64,000 nt of DNA from Peteryoungia aggregata LMG 23059 (GTDB lineage Bacteria > Pseudomonadota > Alphaproteobacteria > Rhizobiales > Rhizobiaceae). The first letter of the stretch is position 1. Each line of letters begins with the position of its first letter. Below, piece after piece: positions 1-8,463 of this stretch. The translations under genes and the position numbers were made by a program. The stretch covers positions 186,001 through 250,000 of the forward strand of contig NZ_JAUSUW010000003.1 in the NCBI RefSeq assembly GCF_030814435.1. Reading direction: 5' to 3'. The notes under the pieces are model-generated. The model saw nothing but the letters and a program-made list of their open reading frames with translations, made no database searches and was not told the DNA's origin.

Positions 1-640
1 AGCGGCGCTCTGTCGTCGATGCCGGGCGATGCAGCCAGTTGTCGGTGCAGGAGCCCCAGGGCTCGAAGTCCTCGAAGCGGTCGATGTAATTGCCGATGGC
101 GAGCGTCGGCCAGGTATTGCCACGCTCCCAGGTGGCGGAGAAGGCGGTCGACCAGGCGTCGCCGCCGTCAAATCCCCAGGCCTCGTTGGCGCGCTCGAAG
201 CGGCATCCGCCAAGGCCGCGCATCACGACATTCTCGCCGGAGCGCAGCAGCACGACGTCCTGCAAGCCGTCGCCATCGATATCGAGCGGATAGGCGCCGA
301 TCACCTTGTCGAGTTCGAGGCCCGAAGGTTTTTCCTCAAATTTCAGCGCCCCGCCCTGGCTGCTGCGGTTGAGATAGAATTTCGCCTTGTCCTCGCCGCC
401 CGCCAGGACAAGGTCGGGGAAACCATCCGCATTGCAGTCGAAGCTGCCGGCACCGCCGCCGACCATGTATTCCCAGTCGCCGCGATAGGTGCTGGCGATG
501 CCGCTGGAGGCGGTTTCATCGGTGAAGCGGGGAACGAGGGGGCCGCCATTGGCGAGCGCTGGCGCGGCCTGAGGCAGCGACAGCAGCAGGGCAAGGCCCG
601 CGAGCCGAGCTGGAAGACGAACGTTGTTGCGCCCGGTCAT
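1..640 (-). CDS. CRTAC1-like FG-GAP/VCBS repeat protein, N-terminal part
   Basis: The gene runs off the left edge of the window, so only the first 213 residues are visible. A signal peptide (residues 1-30, ending in an Ala-rich stretch around ALA) precedes repeated Asp-rich loops of the FG-GAP/VCBS type (FDCNADGFPDLVL near residue 56, DIDGDGLQDVVLL near residue 105), which bind calcium in beta-propeller proteins. It is probably exported. Its ATG at 640 overlaps the stop of the haloperoxidase gene as ATGA, so the two are translationally coupled and should work together. CRTAC1/ASPIC-type propellers are often of unknown function. The family call rests on the repeats only, because the C-terminal domain is outside the window. 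Confidence 0.75.
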   Translation of the reverse strand, partial: MTGRNNVRLPARLAGLALLLSLPQAAPALANGGPLVPRFTDETASSGIASTYRGDWEYMVGGGAGSFDCNADGFPDLVLAGGEDKAKFYLNRSSQGGALKFEEKPSGLELDKVIGAYPLDIDGDGLQDVVLLRSGENVVMRGLGGCRFERANEAWGFDGGDAWSTAFSATWERGNTWPTLAIGNYIDRFEDFEPWGSCTDNWLHRPASTTERR

Positions 641-1950
641 CCGCGTGTCCTCAGGGCGACCGTCTTTTCGCCGATGCAGCGGCCCTGGTCGAGGCCGCGA
701 TCGATGGCGGCGCGGAAATGGATGCCGCCATAGAGGCGGGAGACGCCGGCTTCCTCGGCCGCATCCCAGAAGCTCTTGAAGCTCCGGTTCGGCAGCTTGT
801 CCTTTTCATGCGTGTTGTCGGTGAAGGCGAAATTGTCGCCGAAGAAGGCTGTAAGAACGGTGGCGGCGGCACCCGACTGGGTGGAATGGCCGCTCGGATA
901 TTCCGGGAAGGGCGGCGTGATCAGGATCGGCTCCCATTTGGGATCAATCACCCGCTTGATGTAAGTGACGGGGCGAAGCAGGTCGTATTCGAATTTCGAA
1001 TGCCAGCAGCCGATGAAGGCGTCGGCGAGCGTGACACCAAGGCGGGCGAGCAGGTCTGCATGTTCGGCGGCACTCGCCTCGCGTTCGTCGAGGATCTTCA
1101 GGCCGATCACCATCCAATGGCCGGGCGGGGTCGGCGAGAGCATCGGATCATCCGACCAGAAGCGGGCGATGGCGCGCTGTTCCGGCGTCAGGGTCTTGAC
1201 GGTCTCGTAGACTTCGAGCGCTTCCTGATAGAAATCCGAGCCCTTTTCCTCGCTATAGGCGGGCGGTGCCGGAAGGGGGCAACCATTGCCCGTTTCCATC
1301 GCGAAGGGCCGGTTCTCGCCCCATTTCGGCAGGAGCGGCTTCTGCTGCTGGTTGATCAGGCTCGTGGGTACCCAGTTCGATGGTCCCTTGTTCAGCGTGA
1401 ACTCCAGCGGGAAGCCCATGTTCTCGACCTTGGCGCCGCCATCGCCCTCAGACCAGCTCAGGATATGGGCGGTGACGCTCTCACCATAGGCCTGGCTGCG
1501 GGCGACGAGATCAGGGGCGAGACCGGCCGAGACCTCCTTGGCAAGCTTTTCCGTCATGCGCTTCATGGCGCGCTGGCCGGTCGGGCCGGTATTGCCGAAA
1601 AGCTGGCGAGCGGCGGAAGAGAGTGCGGCCTGCATAACGACGGCTTCGTCATAGGCGAGACCCGCTTCACGCTGCGGCATGGGCGTGAGGCCATTCAGCT
1701 GGCCGGAGAGCGAGGTCAGCGTCCGGTCGCCGGAGGCGAGACCCTCGTAGGCGGTGACGCCGAGATAGGCGAAGGCGCGGCTTGCAACCGGTGGCGAATA
1801 GGTCGGCGTGTGCCGCACCAATTCGAGCACGAGGCGGTACCAGTCGCGCATGACCCTATCGGCTCCGACAGAGCCTGCCTGAGCCGGCTGCACGGCCAGC
1901 GCCACAATGATGAAGCAGAGCGCCAGGAGGCGCGTCCCCACTGCCTTCAT
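637..1950 (-). CDS. Vanadium-dependent haloperoxidase / PAP2-fold phosphatase-like exported protein
   Basis: This 437-residue protein has a signal peptide (1-25, ending AQA). It carries the three vanadate/phosphate-binding motifs of the PAP2/vanadium haloperoxidase fold: K319 with RP at 326-327, PSGH at 352-355, and SR at 404-405 followed by H411 in YGGIH. Family members either oxidise halides with hydrogen peroxide or remove phosphate; sequence alone does not decide which. The length and the long helical N-terminal part fit bacterial haloperoxidases better than short PAP2 lipid phosphatases. The ATG at 1950 follows a strong GGGAGGGGG ribosome site. It is the first gene of a coupled pair with the FG-GAP propeller protein downstream. 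Confidence 0.8.
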   Translation of the reverse strand: MKAVGTRLLALCFIIVALAVQPAQAGSVGADRVMRDWYRLVLELVRHTPTYSPPVASRAFAYLGVTAYEGLASGDRTLTSLSGQLNGLTPMPQREAGLAYDEAVVMQAALSSAARQLFGNTGPTGQRAMKRMTEKLAKEVSAGLAPDLVARSQAYGESVTAHILSWSEGDGGAKVENMGFPLEFTLNKGPSNWVPTSLINQQQKPLLPKWGENRPFAMETGNGCPLPAPPAYSEEKGSDFYQEALEVYETVKTLTPEQRAIARFWSDDPMLSPTPPGHWMVIGLKILDEREASAAEHADLLARLGVTLADAFIGCWHSKFEYDLLRPVTYIKRVIDPKWEPILITPPFPEYPSGHSTQSGAAATVLTAFFGDNFAFTDNTHEKDKLPNRSFKSFWDAAEEAGVSRLYGGIHFRAAIDRGLDQGRCIGEKTVALRTRG

Positions 1951-2048
1951 GTCCCCCTCCCACAGGTTTCAGAAGCGATCTCAATCGATTGAATGTCGAT
2001 TAAGCACGGGGGCGGACGGCTCGCAAGAGGGCGGCGGGTGACGGGCGA

Positions 2049-2642
2049 TCAAATCCAGCCGATGGCGCGGCCGGCGAGGCTAATGGCGAAGACGACGAGG
2101 AAGCTTGCGGCGACGCGACCGAAGAGCAGCGGATTGGTGGTGGCGACACGGCGCAGGATGGCGGCCCCGGCGCTCAACCAGCAGGTGGCGACGACCATCA
2201 CCAAGAGCGCGAAGAGCGCCAGGTAGGGAAGCGGTACGACAAGCGTTTCAGGTGCGGCGAAGGAGGCGGGGGGAATAAGCGCGAGGCCGATGATCAGGGC
2301 CTTGGGGTTCAGCACCGTGGTGCCGTAGACGGTCGCCGCGGTGATTGCACCGGGCTCGGTGGCCGAGGGCGGGCGGGTCCAGAGCCGGGCTGCAAGCAGC
2401 AGGACCCAGAGTGTCGAGGCGAGCTTGATGACCAGGGAGGCGACGGGTTGTTCGGCAAGCAGCGGGGCAGCGAGGAAGACCAGAGGGACGATGGCGGTGA
2501 GATAGCCTGCGAGCTCGGCGCCGATCAGCGGCAGAGAAGCCTTGAGGCCGCGCGCTGCGCCCGAGACGGCGAGCAAGGTGTTTGTCGGCCCCGGCGTCAG
2601 GAGAAGGAGGAGAACGGCAAGGGCAAAGGCGGACAGGGACAT
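2049..2642 (-). CDS. LysE/RhtB family amino-acid exporter
   Basis: This is a 197-residue membrane protein. The N-terminal helix carries LLTPGPTNTLLAV, the Gly-Pro motif typical of LysE/RhtB exporters, followed by about five more hydrophobic segments. Such proteins export amino acids or homoserine lactones by proton antiport; the substrate cannot be read from the sequence. The start at 2642 is preferred over an upstream one because GGAG lies about 10 bases in front of it, and because the protein then begins directly with the first membrane segment (MSLSAFALAVLLLLLTPGP). It stands alone, between the haloperoxidase and the amidotransferase genes. Confidence 0.85.
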   Translation of the reverse strand: MSLSAFALAVLLLLLTPGPTNTLLAVSGAARGLKASLPLIGAELAGYLTAIVPLVFLAAPLLAEQPVASLVIKLASTLWVLLLAARLWTRPPSATEPGAITAATVYGTTVLNPKALIIGLALIPPASFAAPETLVVPLPYLALFALLVMVVATCWLSAGAAILRRVATTNPLLFGRVAASFLVVFAISLAGRAIGWI

Positions 2643-2746
2643 CGAGGCACTCCGTAACTTTCGTGCCGGAGATAACAGGTTGTCCAAAACAGCTGCTTGA
2701 TTTCGGTCAAGCCCGTCTCTTGAGGCTGAGAGCTACGGCCCGTCGC

Positions 2747-3451
2747 TCAGGACGGCCGGATCTGGCGGACCCAGGCGCGGGCGATGGTTAGGCCAGCTTC
2801 GTCGGAGAGGTGCCCGTCCGTCGGTTCGAATTCGGAATGCCGGGCAAGCCAGCCAGGTTCCTTGCGCTCGATCACCTCAGGGAAATGCGTCATCCAGTTG
2901 CGGACGACCTCGCGATTGGCCTCGAAATGGAACTGGAAGCCATAGGCGGCGCGGCCCAGGCGGAAGGCCTGGTGGCGGGCAGCGTCGTTTTCCGCCAGAT
3001 GGGCAGCCCCTTCCGGCAAGGTGAAGGTGTCGTCGTGCCACTGGAAGGAGAGGAAGCGGTCGGGCAGGACCGAGAGCACCGGATCGGCCTTGCCGGCCTC
3101 GGTGCGGCCGATGCTGCGCCAACCGAATTCGGGGGCGGCACCGATCAGATTATCGCCGCCATAGGCGCGGGCGAGGATCTGGCTGCCGAGGCAGATGCCC
3201 AACACCGCCTTGCCGCTGTCGCCGAAACGGCGCATCAGGGCCGCGAGCTCGGGCAGGTAAGGGTGCTTCTCGTCATCGCGGGCGTTCTGTTCGCCGCCAA
3301 AGACGACCAGCGCGTCCTGGGTGTGGAAATCCGGCAGCGGTTCGCCGGCATGGGCGCGGATGGTGACGACCTCTGCGCCGGCTTCAGCCAAGGCGATGCC
3401 GACCTGACCGGCTTCGGTGACGCGGGTATTCTCGACAATAGCGACACGCAT
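2747..3451 (-). CDS. Class I glutamine amidotransferase-like protein
   Basis: This 234-residue protein has the triad glutamine amidotransferase fold. The nucleophile is C87 in GICLGSQ and the catalytic pair is H175 and E177 in QFHFE. Stand-alone members hydrolyse glutamine or act as gamma-glutamyl peptidases (GMP-synthase-like or PuuD-like) in the cytoplasm. No synthase domain is fused and no partner lies next door, so the substrate is unknown. The conserved residues suggest an active enzyme. Confidence 0.85.
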   Translation of the reverse strand: MRVAIVENTRVTEAGQVGIALAEAGAEVVTIRAHAGEPLPDFHTQDALVVFGGEQNARDDEKHPYLPELAALMRRFGDSGKAVLGICLGSQILARAYGGDNLIGAAPEFGWRSIGRTEAGKADPVLSVLPDRFLSFQWHDDTFTLPEGAAHLAENDAARHQAFRLGRAAYGFQFHFEANREVVRNWMTHFPEVIERKEPGWLARHSEFEPTDGHLSDEAGLTIARAWVRQIRPS

Positions 3452-3545
3452 GGGGAATCGGTCTCGTGGGCGGGTTCAAGACAGAAGCATGCGATGGCGA
3501 CCACGGCAAGATGGGAGGGTGCCGTGAAAGCCCCCTCCCCACCCC

Positions 3546-3986
3546 TCAGAAGGTCTTCTTCAGACGGGCGTCGACCGACTGGCCATTTGCGCCGCGAAAG
3601 ACGAAGAACAGCGTCATTGCCGTCCAGAGCAGCGACTTCTCGGCGCCGGAGAAACCCTGACCGAGCTGGATCCAATGGAAATAGACGGTGACGAGCAGCA
3701 CGATGGTGGCGGCGAAGGCAGCCGGACGGGTGAAGAGGCCGATCGCCAGTAGAATGCCGCCGAAGAACTCGGTGACGGCGAGCAGAGGCGACCAGACGAC
3801 GCCCGGATAGAAGCCGAGCCCCTCGACCATCTGAACGGCGCCGAAGGGATCGACGATCTTGCCGGCACCATGAATGACGAGGAAACCACCGGTGACAACG
3901 CGCAGCAGCGTTTCGACGAGATCATGGCCGGAGCGATAGACCGGGGCGAGGCCGGGAACAAAAAGACGATTCGGATCAATGGACAT
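3546..3986 (-). CDS. DoxX family membrane protein
   Basis: This is a 146-residue inner-membrane protein with four predicted helices. An LVIHGAGKI motif after the first helix and FFGGILLAIGLFTRPAAFA in the second and third are typical of DoxX proteins. Family members are linked to quinone-related redox reactions and thiol stress, but this one has no diagnostic neighbour. The ATG at 3986 has AAGGAG six to ten bases upstream. It is probably monocistronic. Confidence 0.85.
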   Translation of the reverse strand: MSIDPNRLFVPGLAPVYRSGHDLVETLLRVVTGGFLVIHGAGKIVDPFGAVQMVEGLGFYPGVVWSPLLAVTEFFGGILLAIGLFTRPAAFAATIVLLVTVYFHWIQLGQGFSGAEKSLLWTAMTLFFVFRGANGQSVDARLKKTF

Positions 3987-4106
3987 GGATGAACTCCTTG
4001 AGGACTATGCCCCCGCCTCTTGGCGAAACGCAGTCAAAGTGGCAATCGTCAGACGACACAAAAGATGACAAGTTTAGTTAACTTATTCGTGAGCCAGGAG
4101 CATTCG

Positions 4107-4409
4107 ATGGCCAAGCCCAGGATTTCAATCACCTACTGCACGCAATGCAACTGGCTCTTGCGCTCCGGCTGGATGGCACAGGAACTGCTGCACACGTTTG
4201 CCGATGATCTTGGAGAGGTGGCGCTGATACCCGGCACCGGCGGGATCTTCGAGATCCGGCTGAATGAGGAGCTGATCTGGGAGCGCAAGCGCGATGGCGG
4301 TTTTCCCGGGCCGAAGGAGCTGAAGCAGAAGGTGCGGGATGCCATCGATCCCGAGCGCGACCTCGGCCATGTCGACCGCGCGAGCCGCAATGACGGGCTC
4401 GATAACTGA
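4107..4409 (+). CDS. SelT/SelW/SelH (Rdx) family thioredoxin-like protein
   Basis: This is a 100-residue protein. It opens with the strand ISITYCTQCNWLLR, which carries the CxxC redox motif where vertebrate SelW has Cys-x-x-Sec. The middle section (LIPGTGGIFEIRLNEELIWERKRDGGFPGPKELKQ) is the conserved Rdx core, including the RxxGGFP segment. The role is likely thiol redox chemistry; the physiological substrate is unknown. The ATG at 4107 is chosen because AGGAG ends six bases before it. A longer reading frame from 4020 would add a non-conserved N-terminus. It converges on the BA14K gene across a GC-rich hairpin. Confidence 0.85.
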   Translation: MAKPRISITYCTQCNWLLRSGWMAQELLHTFADDLGEVALIPGTGGIFEIRLNEELIWERKRDGGFPGPKELKQKVRDAIDPERDLGHVDRASRNDGLDN

Positions 4410-4416
4410 TATGACA

Positions 4417-4438
4417 ATGGCGGCCCTGGGGCCGCCAT
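4417..4438. terminator. Hairpin between convergent genes
   Basis: A perfect 9-bp stem (ATGGCGGCC and its complement) encloses a CTGG tetraloop, midway between the convergent SelW-like and BA14K genes. Neither side has a long T run, so it is a probable bidirectional transcript end rather than a canonical intrinsic terminator. Confidence 0.5.
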
Positions 4439-4458
4439 CACGAAGGCGAGCCAGAGTT

Positions 4459-4923
4459 TCAATAGAAGGGCGACTGGCAGACCTTGTAGTAGCCGCTCGA
4501 CGAGAGGAACTGGTTGGTGCGCGGATTGTAGGACCGATAGCGGTTCAGGCACCAGTCGACATGGCGCTCCCAACCGCGACCGGGCGGGCGATAGCCAGGA
4601 TCGGCATAAACCGGCGGGCGAGGCCGCGGACGGTAACCGGGCTCCACATAGACGGGCGGACGCGGGCGGGGACGATAGACCGGCGGCTCGTCATAAACGG
4701 ATGGCGGATAATATTCCGGTGGCAGAGGACGCGGGCGGCGCGGCGGCGGACGGTTCCAGGTCTCGTAGCAGCCTGAGAAGTCGCAGACGAGATCAACCTG
4801 TTCAGCATCCGTGTGCTGGCTCAGGACCGGCTGTGCCGGTTTCGGCATGGCGGCTTCCGCCACAGGGGTGAAAATCTGGGTGCCGGCCAGTGCCAGAGCC
4901 ACAAAAGCGGAGCGTAACTTCAT
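4459..4923 (-). CDS. BA14K family exported protein
   Basis: This 154-residue protein has a signal peptide (cleavage after the Ala-rich VAEAA near residue 24). A long Pro/Arg/Tyr linker follows, with two near-identical RPRPRPPVY(V/A)(E/D)PGYRP repeats. The C-terminal module, from HVDWCLNRYRSYNPRTNQFL to the end, matches the BA14K pattern, with two Cys residues that could pair. BA14K proteins are small immunoreactive or lectin-like exported proteins found almost only in Hyphomicrobiales. The start at 4923 has AGGATGACGAG directly before it and gives a clean signal peptide. Its role in this cell is unknown. Confidence 0.8.
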   Translation of the reverse strand: MKLRSAFVALALAGTQIFTPVAEAAMPKPAQPVLSQHTDAEQVDLVCDFSGCYETWNRPPPRRPRPLPPEYYPPSVYDEPPVYRPRPRPPVYVEPGYRPRPRPPVYADPGYRPPGRGWERHVDWCLNRYRSYNPRTNQFLSSSGYYKVCQSPFY

Positions 4924-5177
4924 CTCGTCATCCTGTTCTGGTCCCGGCAAAGTGCAAGAGGCGCTTCGCCGACTGCGAGATAGAGCGGATTGATCACGGC
5001 TTTTTCACGACAGCGTCATCGGCATCACCAGAAGCTTCAAACGGCCACAAGCCCTGTCCACCGGGGAGTTGAGCGTGAGTGCATGAGGCTCTTTCGAAGC
5101 GCTTTCGGTCCGCTGACACGAAAACTTCAAAATGGCGGTTGACAGGCCGAAGCAGTCCCTTTACACGGCTCCTCGTC

Positions 5178-5264
5178 GCCCAGATGGCGGAATTGGTAGA
5201 CGCGCCAGCTTCAGGTGCTGGTACTCGAAAGGGTGTGGAGGTTCGAGTCCTCTTCTGGGCACCA
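5178..5264 (+). tRNA. tRNA-Leu(CAG)
   Basis: The acceptor stem GCCCAGA (5178-5184) pairs with TCTGGGC (5254-5260), followed by discriminator A and an encoded CCA (5262-5264). The anticodon stem CCAGC/GCTGG (5205-5209 and 5217-5221) encloses a 7-base loop with anticodon CAG at 5212-5214, which reads CUG leucine codons. A long variable arm and the T-loop GTTCGAGTCC are present, as expected for class II tRNA-Leu. Confidence 0.97.
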
Positions 5265-5309
5265 AATTCCGATTTGAGATCAGCAGTTTATGCGATCGTC
5301 AAACAGTTG

Positions 5310-5337
5310 AAAAAAGCCCGGCTTGCCGGGCTTTTTT
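5310..5337 (+). terminator. Rho-independent terminator after tRNA-Leu
   Basis: The stem AGCCCGG-CTTG-CCGGGCT is followed by a run of six T and preceded by a run of A, so it can work in both directions. It lies about 45 bases after the tRNA. Confidence 0.9.
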
Positions 5338-5437
5338 CTTGTCTGCCGATAGGCTTTTGACGCCTTTGCAAAGTCATTTTCGACCGTATTCCGCAGCCCT
5401 TCCCGAACGCCCGCGCATAGCCGAAAAAGGACAAACC

Positions 5438-5659
5438 ATGGACGAGACCGTCGCCATCGAAAGCCGCAGCGAATTCGCCCTCTGGGCCATCGAGCGGGCC
5501 AAGGAAATCGTGGCGCAGGAAGGCACGGCGCTGGCGCTTGCCGCACGCGACATGGACGAGGAAGGATTGCGCGAGGCGGGCCACAAGCTTGGCGGCGCAA
5601 TCAGCGAAGCCTTGCTTGAAGTCTTCGACGGCCTGCTTGGTCAGGACGACCAGGGCTGA
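5438..5659 (+). CDS. Small acidic helical protein, unknown function
   Basis: This 73-residue protein is acidic and Ala/Glu-rich, with predicted amphipathic helices and no signal peptide or Cys. The ATG at 5438 follows an AAAAAGG ribosome site. I recognise no family. It sits between the tRNA-Leu terminator and the convergent TadG-like gene, so it must have its own promoter. The coding call rests on the start context and codon use. Confidence 0.55.
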   Translation: MDETVAIESRSEFALWAIERAKEIVAQEGTALALAARDMDEEGLREAGHKLGGAISEALLEVFDGLLGQDDQG

Positions 5660-5720
5660 CACCAAAAGAGGGGGCCCCCGAGCAACGCCCCCTATCGCGG
5701 TGATCCCTGGCTGCCTGACG

Positions 5721-6947
5721 TCAACGCAGGATGCGGGGATTGGCGAGGCCGCTTGTCGAGGTCGATCCGCCAGCCTGCAGGGGTTCGATCGTCCAGTTCG
5801 ACGAGTTCATGATGATGGTGTTGACCACCAGTGTGATGTTGTTCGTCTGATTCGTCTTCGAATTGTAGGTCACGTCACGATTCGGCAAATGAATGATGCC
5901 CTTGAGGATCTCGCCCTTGCTGCCGTTGAAGATGTATTGCTGCGGATAGCGGTTGTTGCTCGCGTCGCTCGTCTTCTCGAACATCAGGATGTCCTTGTAG
6001 GTGCCCGAGGTCGGCGCCGTCGCCGTGAATGTCAGGCCACCATTGGCGCGGATCTCGCTGTTGACGTCGGGGAAGTAGAAGGTCACGCCCTCGGCCTTAA
6101 CGGTTGCGCCCGAGTTGATGATCATGCGGCCGGAAATAATGTGCAGGCCCGGCTTGAAGGTGATGGTCGGCGAGCCGTTGAAGGTCGTTCCGCAGTGCTT
6201 GCCCGGCTGCAACGTGATGCTCTGGCCGTCCATCGTACCCGAAGTGGTGCAGTTCGCCGGGACCTGCGGCTCCGGCATCTTGCCGGCATAGGGATCGGCT
6301 TCGGCGGCACATTTGGTCTGGAGATTGGTAAGCGTACCGCCGTTCTTGATGTAGTTGGCTCCCTTGACGCAGAACTTCGCCGTATCGATCGTCGCACCGG
6401 CATTCATGATGAAAGCGGGGTTGCTGGTCGAATGGACATGCACCTCGCACTTCGTCGACTTGACGTTGGCGCCTGAGTTGATGAGCACCGCCTGGCTTTT
6501 GTTGCCGAGCGCATAGATGCAGCCATTGCCGCCGGCTGGCTCTGCGGCGCTCGCCGCCACGGTGGTCGTGACGCCAACGTCGAAGTTGGAGAGACCGATG
6601 ATGCCGAGAAAACGGTTGTCGACCGTCAGTTGATAGCCACCGGTGAGCGAGCCATCGGCGTTCACGGTCAGCTTGAAACCGGCTCTTTCGCTGAGTTCGT
6701 CCTCATCGACGCTAAGACCCAGGAAATTGCGGGCTTCCTGCTCCTGGGCGGTCTTGCCGCTCTTGCGCGCGGCGGCGAGCATGGCTGCATCAAGCTGCCC
6801 CTGCATGTCGACCCGGGCATTGTAGGCCGATGCGACATCCAGGGCGCCACCGGCCGAAACCAGCAGGATCGGCGCCAGAGCCGCCGAGATGATCCCAAAA
6901 TTGCCGGAGCGATCCAGCCAGACGGAACGCAGTCTTTTCAACAGCAT
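5721..6947 (-). CDS. TadE/TadG-like pilus-assembly-related protein
   Basis: This is a 408-residue protein. A short basic N-terminus is followed by one membrane segment (about residues 13-34) in the context RSGNFGIISAALAPILLVSAGGALDVA, then DMQGQLDAAMLAAAR, the usual start of TadG-type (Flp pilus) proteins. The periplasmic part is rich in Asn, Gly and Thr, with recurring NSGA/NAGA/NGG turns and spaced Cys pairs, suggesting a repetitive beta structure. The start at 6947 has GGAG nine bases upstream. No other tad gene adjoins it, so it is an isolated (orphan) TadG-like protein. Confidence 0.75.
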   Translation of the reverse strand: MLLKRLRSVWLDRSGNFGIISAALAPILLVSAGGALDVASAYNARVDMQGQLDAAMLAAARKSGKTAQEQEARNFLGLSVDEDELSERAGFKLTVNADGSLTGGYQLTVDNRFLGIIGLSNFDVGVTTTVAASAAEPAGGNGCIYALGNKSQAVLINSGANVKSTKCEVHVHSTSNPAFIMNAGATIDTAKFCVKGANYIKNGGTLTNLQTKCAAEADPYAGKMPEPQVPANCTTSGTMDGQSITLQPGKHCGTTFNGSPTITFKPGLHIISGRMIINSGATVKAEGVTFYFPDVNSEIRANGGLTFTATAPTSGTYKDILMFEKTSDASNNRYPQQYIFNGSKGEILKGIIHLPNRDVTYNSKTNQTNNITLVVNTIIMNSSNWTIEPLQAGGSTSTSGLANPRILR

Positions 6948-7141
6948 GCAAAATCTCCAATGCGAAAACCTGCAGGCCCGGGCCGCAATGGCGGCCATAC
7001 AGGCGCAGTCATATCGCGACGAAGATTGCCCAAAAACGCTACACTCTCGTGTGTTCCATTTCTAAAATTTTACATATTTGCGCAGAATCCCAAGGCGAAT
7101 TGTCCTCTTGCCTAGAATATCTCCGCAGCACCTCGCCAACT

Positions 7142-7525
7142 TCAGTCGATGACGCGCGGATTGACGCCCGGATACCACATGCGACCGCTGCGGGGCGGTT
7201 CTGTGCCTTGATAGACGATGCCGTTCTTTTCGCAGCGATAGACTGTGTAAGGGAGACTGTCGCGCAAGTCGCGGCGACCGAAGCGGTGGTTGGGCACGAC
7301 GGTCCGGGTTTCGCAGGTGTAGCCCTCACCGAACTGATTGGCCGGATCCTGCGGCTTCACGCCAGGAAGGTCCTTGAAGCTCTCCTGACCTGCACTGCCC
7401 CAGGCAATGCCTTCAGCGGCCGAGACGGGTGACACCAACGCCGCGAGCAGGATGGCGAGCACTGCCGGACCCGCCTTGCGGCTGATCTTGCGGGGCGTTT
7501 GAAATTCTCGGCGAACCGGCAGCAT
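7142..7525 (-). CDS. Small exported protein, unknown function
   Basis: This 127-residue protein has a basic N-terminus and one hydrophobic segment (AVLAILLAALVSPVSAAEG, about residues 20-38) that could be a signal peptide or anchor. The mature part has two Cys residues (in YTCETR and YRCEKNG) that could form a disulfide. I do not recognise the family. The start at 7525 lies 70 bases after the NlpC/P60 stop; an earlier in-frame start would overlap that gene. The order suggests transcription after the NlpC/P60 gene. Confidence 0.55.
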   Translation of the reverse strand: MLPVRREFQTPRKISRKAGPAVLAILLAALVSPVSAAEGIAWGSAGQESFKDLPGVKPQDPANQFGEGYTCETRTVVPNHRFGRRDLRDSLPYTVYRCEKNGIVYQGTEPPRSGRMWYPGVNPRVID

Positions 7526-7595
7526 GGCAACAATCTCATCGGGTATGGAGCCGTCGATATAAGCGCTCGGCGCGCCCGCACCAAGGGCTGCGCCT

Positions 7596-8450
7596 TCACG
7601 TTTCGGCGACAGGGCGGCGATACCCGGTCGGCGTGCCATAGAGCCAGCCGATGCGCTCGATCGCGGCGTCCAGCGTTTCGCGCGCAACGCTCATGGTGTG
7701 GCCATTGGCGTGGATCATGGAGGTTTCGTCCTCCATGATCGCGACATGGCCCTTCCAGAAGACGAGATCGCCGCGCCGCAGTTCGTTGCGTTCGATCGGC
7801 ACCCCGAGACCAGAGGCCTGCATGTCGCTGTCACGCGGGGCCCTCAGCCCGGCCATGCGCATGGCGAGCTGGACGAGGCCCGAGCAATCAATGCCGAAAC
7901 CGGACTTCCCGCCCCAGAGATAGGGCGTCTCGAGGAAGAAGGCCGCGACGGAGACATAGTCGATGGCAGGCGGATCAGAGACCGGGCGGAGATGACGGGC
8001 GACCAGGGCGCCACCATCGGCAAGCAGAAAATAGCGTGTGCCGCGGGTTTCGGCCTCGCCGATGATGGTGAGCCGGCTGCCCATGGAGAGAGCCAGGCGA
8101 GTGGGGAAACGCAGGTCCGGACCGGAATAGACGAAGGTGCGGGGTACGGCCACAACATGGGTTGCCGTCGTGACGCCCCCGAGGGTCGCTTCCGGCAGGT
8201 AGCCGACATAGCCGTCATCGACAGCCTGAACCCATGCCCAGCCATTCTCACGCTCAAACACGCGGACTTCCTCGCCCATGAGCAGTTCCGTATCGATACC
8301 GATGGACGGATCGGCTTTCGGGCGTAGCGCGACGACGGGCTGGACGACCATTGCAGGTTCAGGCGTGACGAAACGCGCGGCTTCGACCTGCCCTTTCAGG
8401 GCGACGTCGGCGAGATCCGGGCGAAAGGCGTGCAGGCGCCGGTCGAGCAT
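7596..8450 (-). CDS. NlpC/P60 family peptidoglycan endopeptidase
   Basis: This is a 284-residue protein. Two bacterial-SH3-like domains fill the N-terminal half (including GWAWVQAVDDGYVGYLPE), followed by an NlpC/P60 catalytic domain with the nucleophile Cys in YLWGGKSGFGIDCSGL and the His in GHVAIM. Such enzymes cut peptide cross-links in peptidoglycan, typically gamma-D-glutamyl-diaminopimelate bonds. No clear signal peptide is seen, which is common in this dipeptidyl-peptidase VI-like group. The start at 8450 has GGAG about nine bases upstream, 13 bases after the MarR stop. The gene order MarR, NlpC/P60, small exported protein suggests an operon. Confidence 0.85.
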   Translation of the reverse strand: MLDRRLHAFRPDLADVALKGQVEAARFVTPEPAMVVQPVVALRPKADPSIGIDTELLMGEEVRVFERENGWAWVQAVDDGYVGYLPEATLGGVTTATHVVAVPRTFVYSGPDLRFPTRLALSMGSRLTIIGEAETRGTRYFLLADGGALVARHLRPVSDPPAIDYVSVAAFFLETPYLWGGKSGFGIDCSGLVQLAMRMAGLRAPRDSDMQASGLGVPIERNELRRGDLVFWKGHVAIMEDETSMIHANGHTMSVARETLDAAIERIGWLYGTPTGYRRPVAET

Positions 8451-8463
8451 GAGGAATTCTCCG

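Noticed and set aside
718..1992. Long plus-strand frame of 424 codons opposite the haloperoxidase gene
   Set aside because: The minus-strand gene has complete PAP2 motifs and a signal peptide; the plus-strand frame has none and is a shadow.
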